From: JAFGXT01 sp963677165
GTDB lineage: Bacteria > Verrucomicrobiota > Lentisphaeria > Victivallales > SZUA-371
Length of the DNA stretch: 64,000 nt
Direction of reading: 5' to 3'
NCBI GenBank assembly: GCA_963677165.2
Contig: CAXXSX010000002.1
Location: 62,001 to 126,000, forward strand
In this document: one piece after another, positions 32,812-40,470 of the stretch
How positions within the stretch are numbered: position 1 is the first letter of the stretch
Layout of the letters: each line of letters opens with the position of its first letter
Position numbers and translations under genes: made by a program
The notes under the pieces: generated by a model
Database searches by the model: none
Seen by the model: only the letters and a program-made list of their open reading frames with translations
What the model was told of the DNA's origin: nothing

Positions 32812-34164
32812 TTATTCCGATTTCTGCGATTGCGATTGGACATCCTGCGGATATTCTGTCGCCACATAACCGCTATAATCCCGAGAAAGCGCACTGGAAG
32901 GACTAATTTTGCCCGCTTCCGCAGTGCTGCGCGGCGCGGAGTTTGAAGCGGTTATTACGCCATCTGTCGTACGGACTCCGGCAACAATAGCTCCAACCGG
33001 TTTCCTTGCCGCGTTGTCATTGAAATTCGCCGGTGAATTATATTTGATATTCATGTGCGAAAGACTTTTAAAATCTTCCCGCTTGATACCCATCAAGGCA
33101 TAAATAACCGGTTCATGTCCAGTGACAATGGCAAATTCCGCGCTTGACCCCAACTTCAACGGACGTCCGCGCGGGTCTATTTTTATTTCCACCGGATAGA
33201 GTGCGCTTGCGGAACTTTCATTGCCTTCCGGCACATCCTGAATACGGTTTACTTTTCCCGAAAAGCTACCGAATTCAAGCCGATTAAAGACATCGCTGGA
33301 AACCCTGACCGGCTGTCCTGACCTGACTTTACGCACGACACTTTCGCTAACATAGGCAACACCATGCAGATTCTGTCCCGCCGCGAGTTTAACAGCAGTT
33401 TTTCCTTTTTGTACAAACATGGTATATTTCGCCGGCATGTTTACAATTCTGCCGGATGCGGGGGCAACCAGTCTGCAGTCGGCAATATGCCTGGCCGCAA
33501 GTTTCAGCGAAATACGACAGCCCTCGATTTTGGCTTCAACAAGTTTCACATCGCTTTCCGCTTTGGTGATATTCACCTTGCCAAGGCCTTCTTTCACTTT
33601 ACGATAGTTATCTTTTGCCCGGGCCAATTCAGCCTGAGCATTGATGTTTTCAATCTCGGTGGTCTCGTAATCCTTTTGTGAAATAGCACCAATGCGACGC
33701 AACTTAAGATACCGCTGCATGCGATTGTTGATCTTTACCGCGGTTTCCCGGCACTGTTTCAAGTTTGTTTCGGCATTCCAGAGTTCTTTTGGCAACGGAT
33801 TGTGTCTAGTTGCCGCGAGTTCCGCCTTTTTTACTTCCAGTTCGGCATAGAGCCTGGTCAGTTCCGAATTCAATGAAGCGTATTCCTCTTCGTATTTCAT
33901 TGCGTCGATGTCAGCAATAACCTGTCCGGCTACCACATCGTCACCTTCATCACAGTAAAATTTAACTACCCGTCCGTCAAGATGACCAACGATTTCATAC
34001 GGTAGTTCTGATACGATTTTGCCTTCAGCATAAACGACATCTTCAATTTCGAGGAAAAACAGCGAAGCAATTCCGCATACCAGTAGCAACGTCAGGAATA
34101 TTCCAACTATGGCAAAGATCCGCAGTTTCCACCTTAATCCATTTTTGTGTTTGGATCTTTTCAT
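32812..34164 (-). CDS. HlyD-family membrane-fusion/adaptor protein with acquired C-terminal tail
   Basis: About 450 residues from the ATG at 34164. The frame starts at a GTG at 34173, but AGGGAG is correctly spaced (8 nt) only for 34164. Membrane anchor at residues 15-40 (FAIVGIFLTLLLVCGIASLF). A lipoyl-like half motif YEIVGHLDGRVVKFYCDEGDDV follows, in parts. A long coiled coil lies at about 90-220 (YASLNSELTRLYAELEVKKAEL in parts), then the second lipoyl half (CRLVAPASGRIVNMPA) and a beta-barrel domain. Partner of the ABC exporter upstream (1 bp between the genes). The last 55 residues, from GVRTTDGVI on, are encoded antisense to a palindromic repeat and a nitroreductase remnant, so they are a recent addition. 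Confidence 0.85.
   Translation of the reverse strand: MKRSKHKNGLRWKLRIFAIVGIFLTLLLVCGIASLFFLEIEDVVYAEGKIVSELPYEIVGHLDGRVVKFYCDEGDDVVAGQVIADIDAMKYEEEYASLNSELTRLYAELEVKKAELAATRHNPLPKELWNAETNLKQCRETAVKINNRMQRYLKLRRIGAISQKDYETTEIENINAQAELARAKDNYRKVKEGLGKVNITKAESDVKLVEAKIEGCRISLKLAARHIADCRLVAPASGRIVNMPAKYTMFVQKGKTAVKLAAGQNLHGVAYVSESVVRKVRSGQPVRVSSDVFNRLEFGSFSGKVNRIQDVPEGNESSASALYPVEIKIDPRGRPLKLGSSAEFAIVTGHEPVIYALMGIKREDFKSLSHMNIKYNSPANFNDNAARKPVGAIVAGVRTTDGVITASNSAPRSTAEAGKISPSSALSRDYSGYVATEYPQDVQSQSQKSE
32813..32906 (+). pseudogene. Duplicated nitroreductase 3' end (remnant)
   Basis: Translates as IPISAIAIGHPADILSPHN then RYNPEKAHWKD and a TAA, matching the last 32 residues of the nitroreductase with several substitutions. 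It is the first part of a 160-bp tandem duplication (unit 1 starts at 32653, unit 2 at 32813) that also copied the palindromic repeat. It has no start codon or upstream part. Confidence 0.82.
32913..32975 (+). repeat. Stop-proximal palindromic repeat, copy 4
   Basis: CCGCTTC (32913-32919) and GAAGCGG (32945-32951), ending GTCGTACGGA. It is the second half of the 160-bp duplication, and its complementary strand encodes part of the HlyD tail. Confidence 0.7.
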
Positions 34165-34165
34165 T

Positions 34166-36010
34166 TTAAGCACTCCCTTTAACTTCTATTAGTTCAGTTT
34201 TAATCATCTGAGCCGATTGTTTATTTATGTTGTCAGGCTGCGTTTTCGGCGGATTTGACGCCAGTGACGCATCCTTGTTTAAATGTTCACGTTCCTTCAG
34301 CTGCATAGCATACAACTCACGATAAATGCCATCCTGCGACAGCAATTCTTCATGCTTCCCTTGCTGCACCAGATGACCGTCTTTCAACACCACAAGCTGA
34401 TCAGCGTTACGTACTGTCGACAACCGATGGGCAATAATCACGGTCGTACGTCCGGCCATCAGGCGGTCCAGGGCCTGCTGTACCACGGTTTCAGATACGG
34501 TATCCAAAGCACTGGTGGCTTCATCAAGAATCAGCACTGACGGGTTATGCAGTACAGTTCGGGCAATCGCAATACGCTGCTTCTGTCCACCAGACAAAGA
34601 AACACCATTTTCTCCAATTTCAGTATTAAATCCATCCGGCAATTCCATGATAAAATCATAGGCGTTGGCGGTTTTTGCCGCAGCAATCATCTCTTCTTCA
34701 CTAACTTCCGGCCTACCGTAGCGGATATTGTCCGCTACATTGCCGCTGAATAAAAATGACTCCTGCAGAACAATCCCCATATTACGGTAAAGCGAATCCT
34801 TGTCCAGGTCGCGTAGATCCACTCCATCAAGGGTAACTTTCCCGCTGCCAACATCAAAAAAGCGCATCAGTAGACTCGCAACAGTAGACTTTCCGGAGCC
34901 CGACGGGCCGACCAGTGCTACCTTCATCCCCGGTTTTATGCTCAGGGAGAAATCTTTAAGCACCGGACGCTCGGGCGTATAGCCAAAGTTAACATCCTCA
35001 AATGTGACATAACCCCGGGCGCGATCCATGTGGACCGGATTTTCCTTTTCGACAATATCCGGAACCGCTGCCATCAGGTTGCTGAGTCGTTCGGCACTAA
35101 CCGCCCCCTCACTAATCGCAGGAGCAAAGTTTGTCAGTTGAACAACTGAATTAAAGAACATTTGCTTATATGTGTAAAACGCCACAAGTTCGCCAATGGT
35201 AAGGGTACCCCTGGTTACCATATAGCCGCCAATTCCAAGAACTGCCACTGAAGAATAAATATTTAACTGATCCATTACGATCTGAAGCGTAATCGTTTTC
35301 ATAGAAATATGCATCGACATGTCAAAAGTCGGTTTAAGCATTTCCATAAAGTTGCGATTCTCACTGCGTTCACGGCCGAATGACTTGACCACTTTAATGC
35401 CATTGATTACTTCTGCCAGATTGGCGGAAATTTCCGACATGTGTTCTCGTAATACCATAGAACGTTCCCTGAGGGATTTGCGGAATTTCGAATAAACCAG
35501 ATAAATAAGCGGGAGCATGACTAGGCATATAATAGAGAGCTTGATATTTAAAAATACCAGTGCCGTTGATACGAATATCAGCTGAAATACGTTTGATGCC
35601 AAACCCACAATTACTGTCGAGGTCATTCCACGCAATACCGATACGTCGGTGAGTAGATTCGAGATCAATTTTCCGGTACGGTATTCGTGGTAAAAGCGTA
35701 GCGACAGCGTCTGAATATGCTTGAAAAGTTTCAGGCGCAGATCAAACAACATACGCAGTACAGGGTAATTCGTAAAATAATTACTGGTGTAGAACAGAAA
35801 CGCCCTGATCCAGTAAAGCAGTATAACGCCGCCTAACAGTACAAACAGTAAACTGAGATCGGAACCGCCCAGTGCTTTATCAATAATAACCTTCAACACC
35901 CACGGCATAAGCAAGCCCAGCCCGGTACACCCCATATGAAAGACGATACAGACAGCCAGCAAGCCTCGATATGGTTTGATAAATTGATATAATTCCTTGA
36001 ATTTATCCAT
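34166..36010 (-). CDS. ABC exporter, fused permease and ATPase (MsbA/LmrA-like)
   Basis: 614 residues. Residues 1-320 are a six-helix ABC_membrane domain; the nucleotide-binding domain at about 335-575 has Walker A GPSGSGKS, signature LSGGQ, Walker B VLILDEATSALD and the H-loop IIAHRLST. A charged hydrophilic tail of about 35 residues follows. The gene is followed 1 bp later by the HlyD-family adaptor, so the pair resembles a type I-like export system for a peptide, lipid or polysaccharide. No outer-membrane TolC-like gene is near. The substrate is not indicated. Confidence 0.9.
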   Translation of the reverse strand: MDKFKELYQFIKPYRGLLAVCIVFHMGCTGLGLLMPWVLKVIIDKALGGSDLSLLFVLLGGVILLYWIRAFLFYTSNYFTNYPVLRMLFDLRLKLFKHIQTLSLRFYHEYRTGKLISNLLTDVSVLRGMTSTVIVGLASNVFQLIFVSTALVFLNIKLSIICLVMLPLIYLVYSKFRKSLRERSMVLREHMSEISANLAEVINGIKVVKSFGRERSENRNFMEMLKPTFDMSMHISMKTITLQIVMDQLNIYSSVAVLGIGGYMVTRGTLTIGELVAFYTYKQMFFNSVVQLTNFAPAISEGAVSAERLSNLMAAVPDIVEKENPVHMDRARGYVTFEDVNFGYTPERPVLKDFSLSIKPGMKVALVGPSGSGKSTVASLLMRFFDVGSGKVTLDGVDLRDLDKDSLYRNMGIVLQESFLFSGNVADNIRYGRPEVSEEEMIAAAKTANAYDFIMELPDGFNTEIGENGVSLSGGQKQRIAIARTVLHNPSVLILDEATSALDTVSETVVQQALDRLMAGRTTVIIAHRLSTVRNADQLVVLKDGHLVQQGKHEELLSQDGIYRELYAMQLKEREHLNKDASLASNPPKTQPDNINKQSAQMIKTELIEVKGSA

Positions 36011-36665
36011 TGTTCAACATCCTTGTTTGAATTGATTCCGTACGTAAGAACCCAAAAAGTTCCTTCTTTTGGTAGTCATGACTTCCTGTCATATATGTAT
36101 CTATCTGCTCCATTTTACTGCTCCTGTTTCCGATTCAGAATGTTTCGGGAAAACATGAGCCTTTATTATGCAATCGCTGTGCCACCCCCAGGCAACAAAT
36201 ACATAAACCTTTTATCCACAACTCATTACAAAAAACATTCTTCATGAATTCTCTAGAAATAACAAATTCCCTTTGTGTTTTACACATGATACACTACATG
36301 ACACAACAAATGCAATCTTTCATGCATATCAACCTTATTATAAACATATTATCTTGTAATTTCCTTAAGTGGCACACTGTTTTAATTATGGCACAGTTTT
36401 AATACATAAAATATTCTTCACAGAGCAATGAAAAAACCTGTATATAGATCACATTTTCCCAAAAAACAACAGGAATATTTTACATAACATAAACATTAGC
36501 TTGTCGTAAAAAGGCCGAAAATATGATTTGCACAGTGGTCAGTGCGGGGTCAGACTTGTACATGGGTCAGTGCGGGGTCAGTCAGTGCGGGGTCAGACTT
36601 GTACATGGATACATTTTTCATGCTGGGAAAGCAGGTCAGGCAACATCGCGAAAATAGAATTTTTC
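36011..36665. other. Long intergenic region with direct repeats
   Basis: No gene of credible length is seen in 655 bp. It is AT rich. Near 36370-36400 there is an imperfect direct repeat, TGGCACACTGTTTTAAT and TGGCACAGTTTTAAT. Another cluster near 36280-36310 is rich in GTGT/ACAC words (TACACATGATACACTACATG), possibly a control site for the leftward ABC operon. The direct-repeat array at 36538-36608 is listed separately. Confidence 0.5.
36538..36608. repeat. Direct-repeat array GTCAGTGCGGGGTCAGACTT...
   Basis: Two identical 28-bp units (36538-36565 and 36581-36608), each GTCAGTGCGGGGTCAG then ACTTGTACATGG, separated by a truncated 15-bp unit (36566-36580). High GC compared with the flanks suggests import. 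GGGGTCAGAC words of this type are known from repeats near REP-associated transposases, but none is present here. Confidence 0.75.
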
Positions 36666-37571
36666 TCACAATGAGATCAGGACAATACCGATAACCTCTA
36701 GCGTCAGTGCGATATATTGAAAGAACGAAGTCTTTTCACGGATAATGAACATACTGTAGAATTCAAAGCCAATAATGCATGCCCCAACTGTTATCGGAAA
36801 ACCGATTGATCCCGCTCCGACTGTCGCCAACTTATCCAGCCCCTGATAAAACAGGAAATATTGTCCGATCATAGCTGTAAACGCCAGAATCAGAGCCGGT
36901 TTTACACTTTTGCAACTGAATGGAATTCGTTTAATCGGCAACAGGGCCACAAACACTCCGACCGAGCCAACTTGAAAAAGAAAAGCCCGAAGCATTCCAC
37001 TGAGTTCCGGCAATTTCCAATAAGACGGGAGGTTTGCCAGGCACTGATTGGCACCATAAAATACAAACGCCGCCAATGCCGGAATCAGCCAGCGCCGTCC
37101 ACGAACGAAACCGCCGACTTCCCCTCCCCCGCTTTCACCGAACAATCCAGACATCACCATTCCACCAAGGATCAGCAGAATACCAACGATTCTCATAACT
37201 GTAACTTGCTCATCAAAAACAATTACGCCCAACATAAACGGCAAGATCAGCGCCGACTGACAAATGATCCAGATTGTTCCGTTATGCCCGTGCTGCATCG
37301 CCCTGTGCATAGTAAGAACACCAAGAATGTTCATTGTTCCGGCAGCAATCAGCGCTATCGAAGTCTTCAACAAAACATCTCCGGAAACCGAGGTAATCAT
37401 TGCAGGGTTCGTTCCCAACATAATTCCTCCGAATACCAGAGAGCAAACCGATGTCAGCCGCATAATGTCCCAGGCATTCTGCTTCTTTCTGGCAGCTGCA
37501 CTCATGGTAACCCCAATCATTGACCACAAAAGCCCCGTAACCGCCACCATTATAATTCCGGCAAACATCAA
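36666..37571 (-). CDS. DMT-superfamily (EamA-like) permease
   Basis: 301 residues with ten predicted hydrophobic helices in two repeated halves, for example FAGIIMVAVTGLLWSMIGVT at the start and YIALTLEVIGIVLISL at the end. Glycine-rich loop GESGGGEVGGFVRG lies between the halves. The drug/metabolite transporter superfamily exports metabolites or sugars; proteins of this sort are common in carbohydrate loci but this one stands alone. No neighbour on the same strand. It is divergent from the MATE gene, and the intervening 170 bp hold the MATE promoter. Confidence 0.8.
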   Translation of the reverse strand: MMFAGIIMVAVTGLLWSMIGVTMSAAARKKQNAWDIMRLTSVCSLVFGGIMLGTNPAMITSVSGDVLLKTSIALIAAGTMNILGVLTMHRAMQHGHNGTIWIICQSALILPFMLGVIVFDEQVTVMRIVGILLILGGMVMSGLFGESGGGEVGGFVRGRRWLIPALAAFVFYGANQCLANLPSYWKLPELSGMLRAFLFQVGSVGVFVALLPIKRIPFSCKSVKPALILAFTAMIGQYFLFYQGLDKLATVGAGSIGFPITVGACIIGFEFYSMFIIREKTSFFQYIALTLEVIGIVLISL

Positions 37572-37637
37572 ATTTTATATTCCCTTCAAAAAATATTTTC
37601 TTCATTAAAAATATACATTGTTTGCTATAAAAAACCA

Positions 37638-37666
37638 TTGACATATTCGTAATTGAACACTATAAT
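37638..37666 (+). promoter_or_regulatory. Consensus sigma-70 promoter of the MATE-marR operon
   Basis: TTGACA (37638-37643), 17-bp spacer, TATAAT (37661-37666). Both hexamers perfect. The start of transcription would be close to 37673. Confidence 0.88.
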
Positions 37667-37680
37667 ACCAAAATCAAACA

Positions 37681-37711
37681 TTCCTGTTTTAGGAATATCC
37701 TGTTTAAGGAA
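37681..37711. promoter_or_regulatory. Tandem MarR operator candidates
   Basis: Two 15-bp palindromic units in direct repeat, TTCCTGTTTTAGGAA (37681-37695) and ATCCTGTTTAAGGAA (37697-37711), 16 bp apart. They lie just downstream of the transcription start, where bound MarR would stop elongation or initiation. Confidence 0.75.
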
Positions 37712-37744
37712 AATTGAAATTCAATTAATAAAGCAGTAAAAAAA

Positions 37745-39160
37745 ATGACGAACAAAGCAGCAAGATATACTCATGGCTCCATCGGCGGAACCATGATAAA
37801 AACCGCAATATCGATGATTCCCGCCACGCTGGCGATCTCCGGCTATAACATAGCCGACACCTATTTCGTATCAAAACTCGGAACCGATCCGCTGGCAGCC
37901 ATGGGCTTCACCTTTCCAATGATCATGCTGATCGGCTGCATTTACCGCGGAATCGCGGTTGGAGCCGCAACTCCGCTATCGCACTCAATTGGCAGCCTGA
38001 AACCCGGCAAGGCCGCAAAAGTGGCAACCTCCGGCCTGATACTGGTATTGCTATGCAGTATAATTCTTGGTGGCATCGGCTTGCTTACAAGTAAATGGGT
38101 TTTCAGTCAATTTGGCGCCAATGAACAGGTAATGCCGATGGTCCTATCGTACATGACAATCTGGTATATCGGTAATTTTACGGTGTCGCTGTCAATGACT
38201 TGCAACGACTTTCTGATTGCGGCGGGAGCAACCCGCAGCGCCAGTACCATGATGGTTAGCGGAATGGTATTGAACTTAATCCTTGACCCGATGTTTATTT
38301 TCGGTTTCGGCCCAATCCCGGCAATGGGAATCGCCGGAGCCGCAACTGCCACGGTGATCGCCCAGATTTTTGCGGGTATTGTTCTGCTGGTAATCCTGCA
38401 TCAGAAATATCACCTGTTAACCTTTAGTGCGTTCCACTGGCGATTAATGAAAAGCTCATGGAAACTCATCACAAGAATAGCGATTCCAGCCATCATCGGT
38501 ATGCTGATGATGCCAGTCGGCAATGCTGTAATCACCAGAATCGTGGCGGCCTACGGCAATAAAGTCGTAGCGGCCTGCGCAGCAGCCGGACGCCTGGAAA
38601 TGGTAGCATTTATTGTTCCGATGTCGCTGGGAATGTCACTGATTCCGATGATCGGCCAGAACTTTGGCGGTGGACACCTGGAGCGCATCAACCAGTGCAG
38701 AAGATTCTCCATGCGTTTCGCCGGTTTTTTCGAACTTGGAATCGCAGGAATATTCTTTTTTGCCGCGCCATTTCTGTCATCACTTTTTTCCAAGGATCCG
38801 GAAGTCGTTAAAATAATGACCATATACCTGAGAATTATTCCATGGGGCTTCGGAATGATGGAAATACACCGATACTGCGGCTTTGTCTATACCGGTTGCA
38901 ATAAACCGGCAATGGCAGCTTGGCTGAATGCCCTGCGCTTGATCGGACTGCTGATTCCATTGTCACTGCTGGCAATGAAACTAAACTCACTCAATGGACT
39001 ATTCATAGCGCGTCTGGCATCGGATATTCTCGCCGGTGCGATCGGAATGCTGCTGGTCAGAAGAATGACTTTAACGCTGCTGGCCCAGGGGACTCCGCAA
39101 AGTCGCAACCTGGAAAAAAATTCCGCAAACGCGCAAATCAAGGAGATGGAACATGCTTGA
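37745..39160 (+). CDS. MATE-family efflux transporter
   Basis: 471 residues with twelve predicted transmembrane helices. Typical motifs: TLAISGYNIADTYFVSKLG with LAAMGFTFPM (helix 1-2 region), and LDPMFIFGFGPIPAMGIAGAA in parts, the family's characteristic loop; MSLGMSLIPMIGQNFGGG begins the second half. MATE proteins export drugs or metabolites by Na+ or H+ antiport. It overlaps the marR gene by 8 nt, and its promoter has twin palindromes, so it is under local repressor control. Confidence 0.92.
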   Translation: MTNKAARYTHGSIGGTMIKTAISMIPATLAISGYNIADTYFVSKLGTDPLAAMGFTFPMIMLIGCIYRGIAVGAATPLSHSIGSLKPGKAAKVATSGLILVLLCSIILGGIGLLTSKWVFSQFGANEQVMPMVLSYMTIWYIGNFTVSLSMTCNDFLIAAGATRSASTMMVSGMVLNLILDPMFIFGFGPIPAMGIAGAATATVIAQIFAGIVLLVILHQKYHLLTFSAFHWRLMKSSWKLITRIAIPAIIGMLMMPVGNAVITRIVAAYGNKVVAACAAAGRLEMVAFIVPMSLGMSLIPMIGQNFGGGHLERINQCRRFSMRFAGFFELGIAGIFFFAAPFLSSLFSKDPEVVKIMTIYLRIIPWGFGMMEIHRYCGFVYTGCNKPAMAAWLNALRLIGLLIPLSLLAMKLNSLNGLFIARLASDILAGAIGMLLVRRMTLTLLAQGTPQSRNLEKNSANAQIKEMEHA

Positions 39161-39611
39161 TCTTGAGCATTTTTTTAAAGTGAACAATATGATTGATTTT
39201 CTGCGCCGTACCGCGGTGGCGGAATACTGGGAAAACAACCGCGAGGATGATATCATTAACCAGTTATCCCCACGCCAAATCAACTACCTGGCGACCATAG
39301 AACGGAATCAGCCATGCTCCCTCCAGACTATCATACAGTATACAAATCTTTCAAGTTCCGCCGCCTCGGCCGCAATCGACAAACTGGTACGGGACGGCAT
39401 TGCTGAACGCGTCCGCAACCAGGAGAACCGGCGCGAAGTAATCATTACCCTGACACCAGCAATCCAGCAACATCTCGATAAAATAAAAATAGCATTCCAG
39501 AAAAAACTGGCGAAAATGCTGTCCGGCTGTTCTCCAGAAGAAGCTGAAATTATAAATTCCGCCGGTAGAATTTTATCTTCTCATATAAAAAAACAGGATG
39601 ATCGCCAATAA
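39153..39611 (+). CDS. MarR-family regulator of the MATE operon
   Basis: 152 residues. Winged helix-turn-helix at about residues 40-105: ITQLSPRQINYLATIE is represented by LSPRQINYLATIE, then CSLQTIIQYTNLSSSAASAAIDKLVRDGI and the wing VRNQENRREVIITLT. It begins inside the MATE gene (8-nt overlap, AAGGAG 8 nt upstream), so expression is coupled to the pump. Classical MarR proteins sense small aromatic compounds; the ligand here is unknown. Confidence 0.88.
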   Translation: MLDLEHFFKVNNMIDFLRRTAVAEYWENNREDDIINQLSPRQINYLATIERNQPCSLQTIIQYTNLSSSAASAAIDKLVRDGIAERVRNQENRREVIITLTPAIQQHLDKIKIAFQKKLAKMLSGCSPEEAEIINSAGRILSSHIKKQDDRQ

Positions 39612-39618
39612 ACATCTC

Positions 39619-39647
39619 AAGTGTAAATCACCAGTGCAATTACACTT
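39619..39647 (+). other. Stem-loop after marR
   Basis: Perfect 8-bp arms AAGTGTAA (39619-39626) and TTACACTT (39640-39647), followed by TTGTATTTTC. Possibly a weak terminator of the MATE-marR operon, or a binding site upstream of nfeD. Confidence 0.5.
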
Positions 39648-39770
39648 TGTATTTTCATCTGTTTGTTATTATAATATTCTTATAATAATTATAATAAATC
39701 TTTGATGACATTTTGATTTATTCCGTTCGCAATGATAATTTACAGAGCAGAATAAATCGGGAGATGCAAA

Positions 39771-40406
39771 ATGGCGGAATTAATTAGTAAGATCGGGATG
39801 TTTCTTTCCAATTCGCAGAATTTTTATTTCTACATTGCGGTGACCTCATCGCTGTTTTTCGCTATTCAGTTTGTCCTTGCATTGATTGGAGCACATGCCG
39901 GACACGATGTTGATATTCATGTCGACCATGATATCGATCTATCTGATATCGACAACGACGTTGACATCAACACCGAAGCTTCCGACCTTGAAACTACCGA
40001 CTACGGCTCAATTTCCGACGTCAACTGGTTCTCAATTAAAAGCATTACCGCGTTTGTAATGTTTTTCGGCTGGGCCGGTTTCTTCTGGGGAGACAAAGGC
40101 TGGGTAGGACTCCTGATCGCTTTTCTGTGCGGACTCGTAATGATGATAATTACCTCGCTGATGATCTTCTTTATGCTGAAAATGCAGCAGTCCGGAAACA
40201 TTCTGCGCAGCGACCTGATCGGTCAGAAAGCGGAAGTATACCTGGCAATTCCCGCCAAGCGCTCCGGAACCGGAAAGATAACCGTAAGCCTTCCACACTG
40301 TACCCGGGAAGTCAAAGCCATGTCTGACGAGGAAATACCACGGGGGGTTCCTGTCCGGATTGCCTCACACCTCGAAGGTGACTGCTATCTGGTAAAAAAA
40401 TTATAA
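39771..40406 (+). CDS. NfeD-like membrane protein, flotillin partner
   Basis: 211 residues. Three hydrophobic helices (about 18-42, 85-100, 105-130) with an acidic His/Asp-rich loop (HAGHDVDIHVDHDIDLSDID) between the first two. C-terminal OB-fold domain from about residue 145 (GQKAEVYLAIPAKRSGTGKI), typical of short NfeD/YqiJ proteins. It lies 64 bp before the flotillin gene on the same strand; NfeD-flotillin pairs are known to act together in membrane microdomain organisation. The acidic loop may bind divalent metal, an inference from composition only. Confidence 0.8.
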   Translation: MAELISKIGMFLSNSQNFYFYIAVTSSLFFAIQFVLALIGAHAGHDVDIHVDHDIDLSDIDNDVDINTEASDLETTDYGSISDVNWFSIKSITAFVMFFGWAGFFWGDKGWVGLLIAFLCGLVMMIITSLMIFFMLKMQQSGNILRSDLIGQKAEVYLAIPAKRSGTGKITVSLPHCTREVKAMSDEEIPRGVPVRIASHLEGDCYLVKKL

Positions 40407-40470
40407 GCTTATATTTTCCAAAATAATTAACAAGGCTGTAGGTTAACTATGGCGCAACCAAGGAGGAACT

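Noticed and set aside
32812..32979. C-terminal tail of the HlyD protein as a functional domain
   Set aside because: It is wholly antisense to a duplicated repeat and nitroreductase remnant; composition is Ser/Ala-rich without fold signals.
36370..36400. TGGCAC words as a sigma-54 promoter
   Set aside because: The downstream TTGC element is missing at the required distance in both copies.
36538..36608. Direct repeats taken as a minimal CRISPR
   Set aside because: No unique spacers, only a truncated repeat between units, and no cas genes.
36861..37523. 220-codon open frame on the plus strand
   Set aside because: Antisense to the DMT permease; hydrophilic, repetitive composition; no ribosome-binding site.
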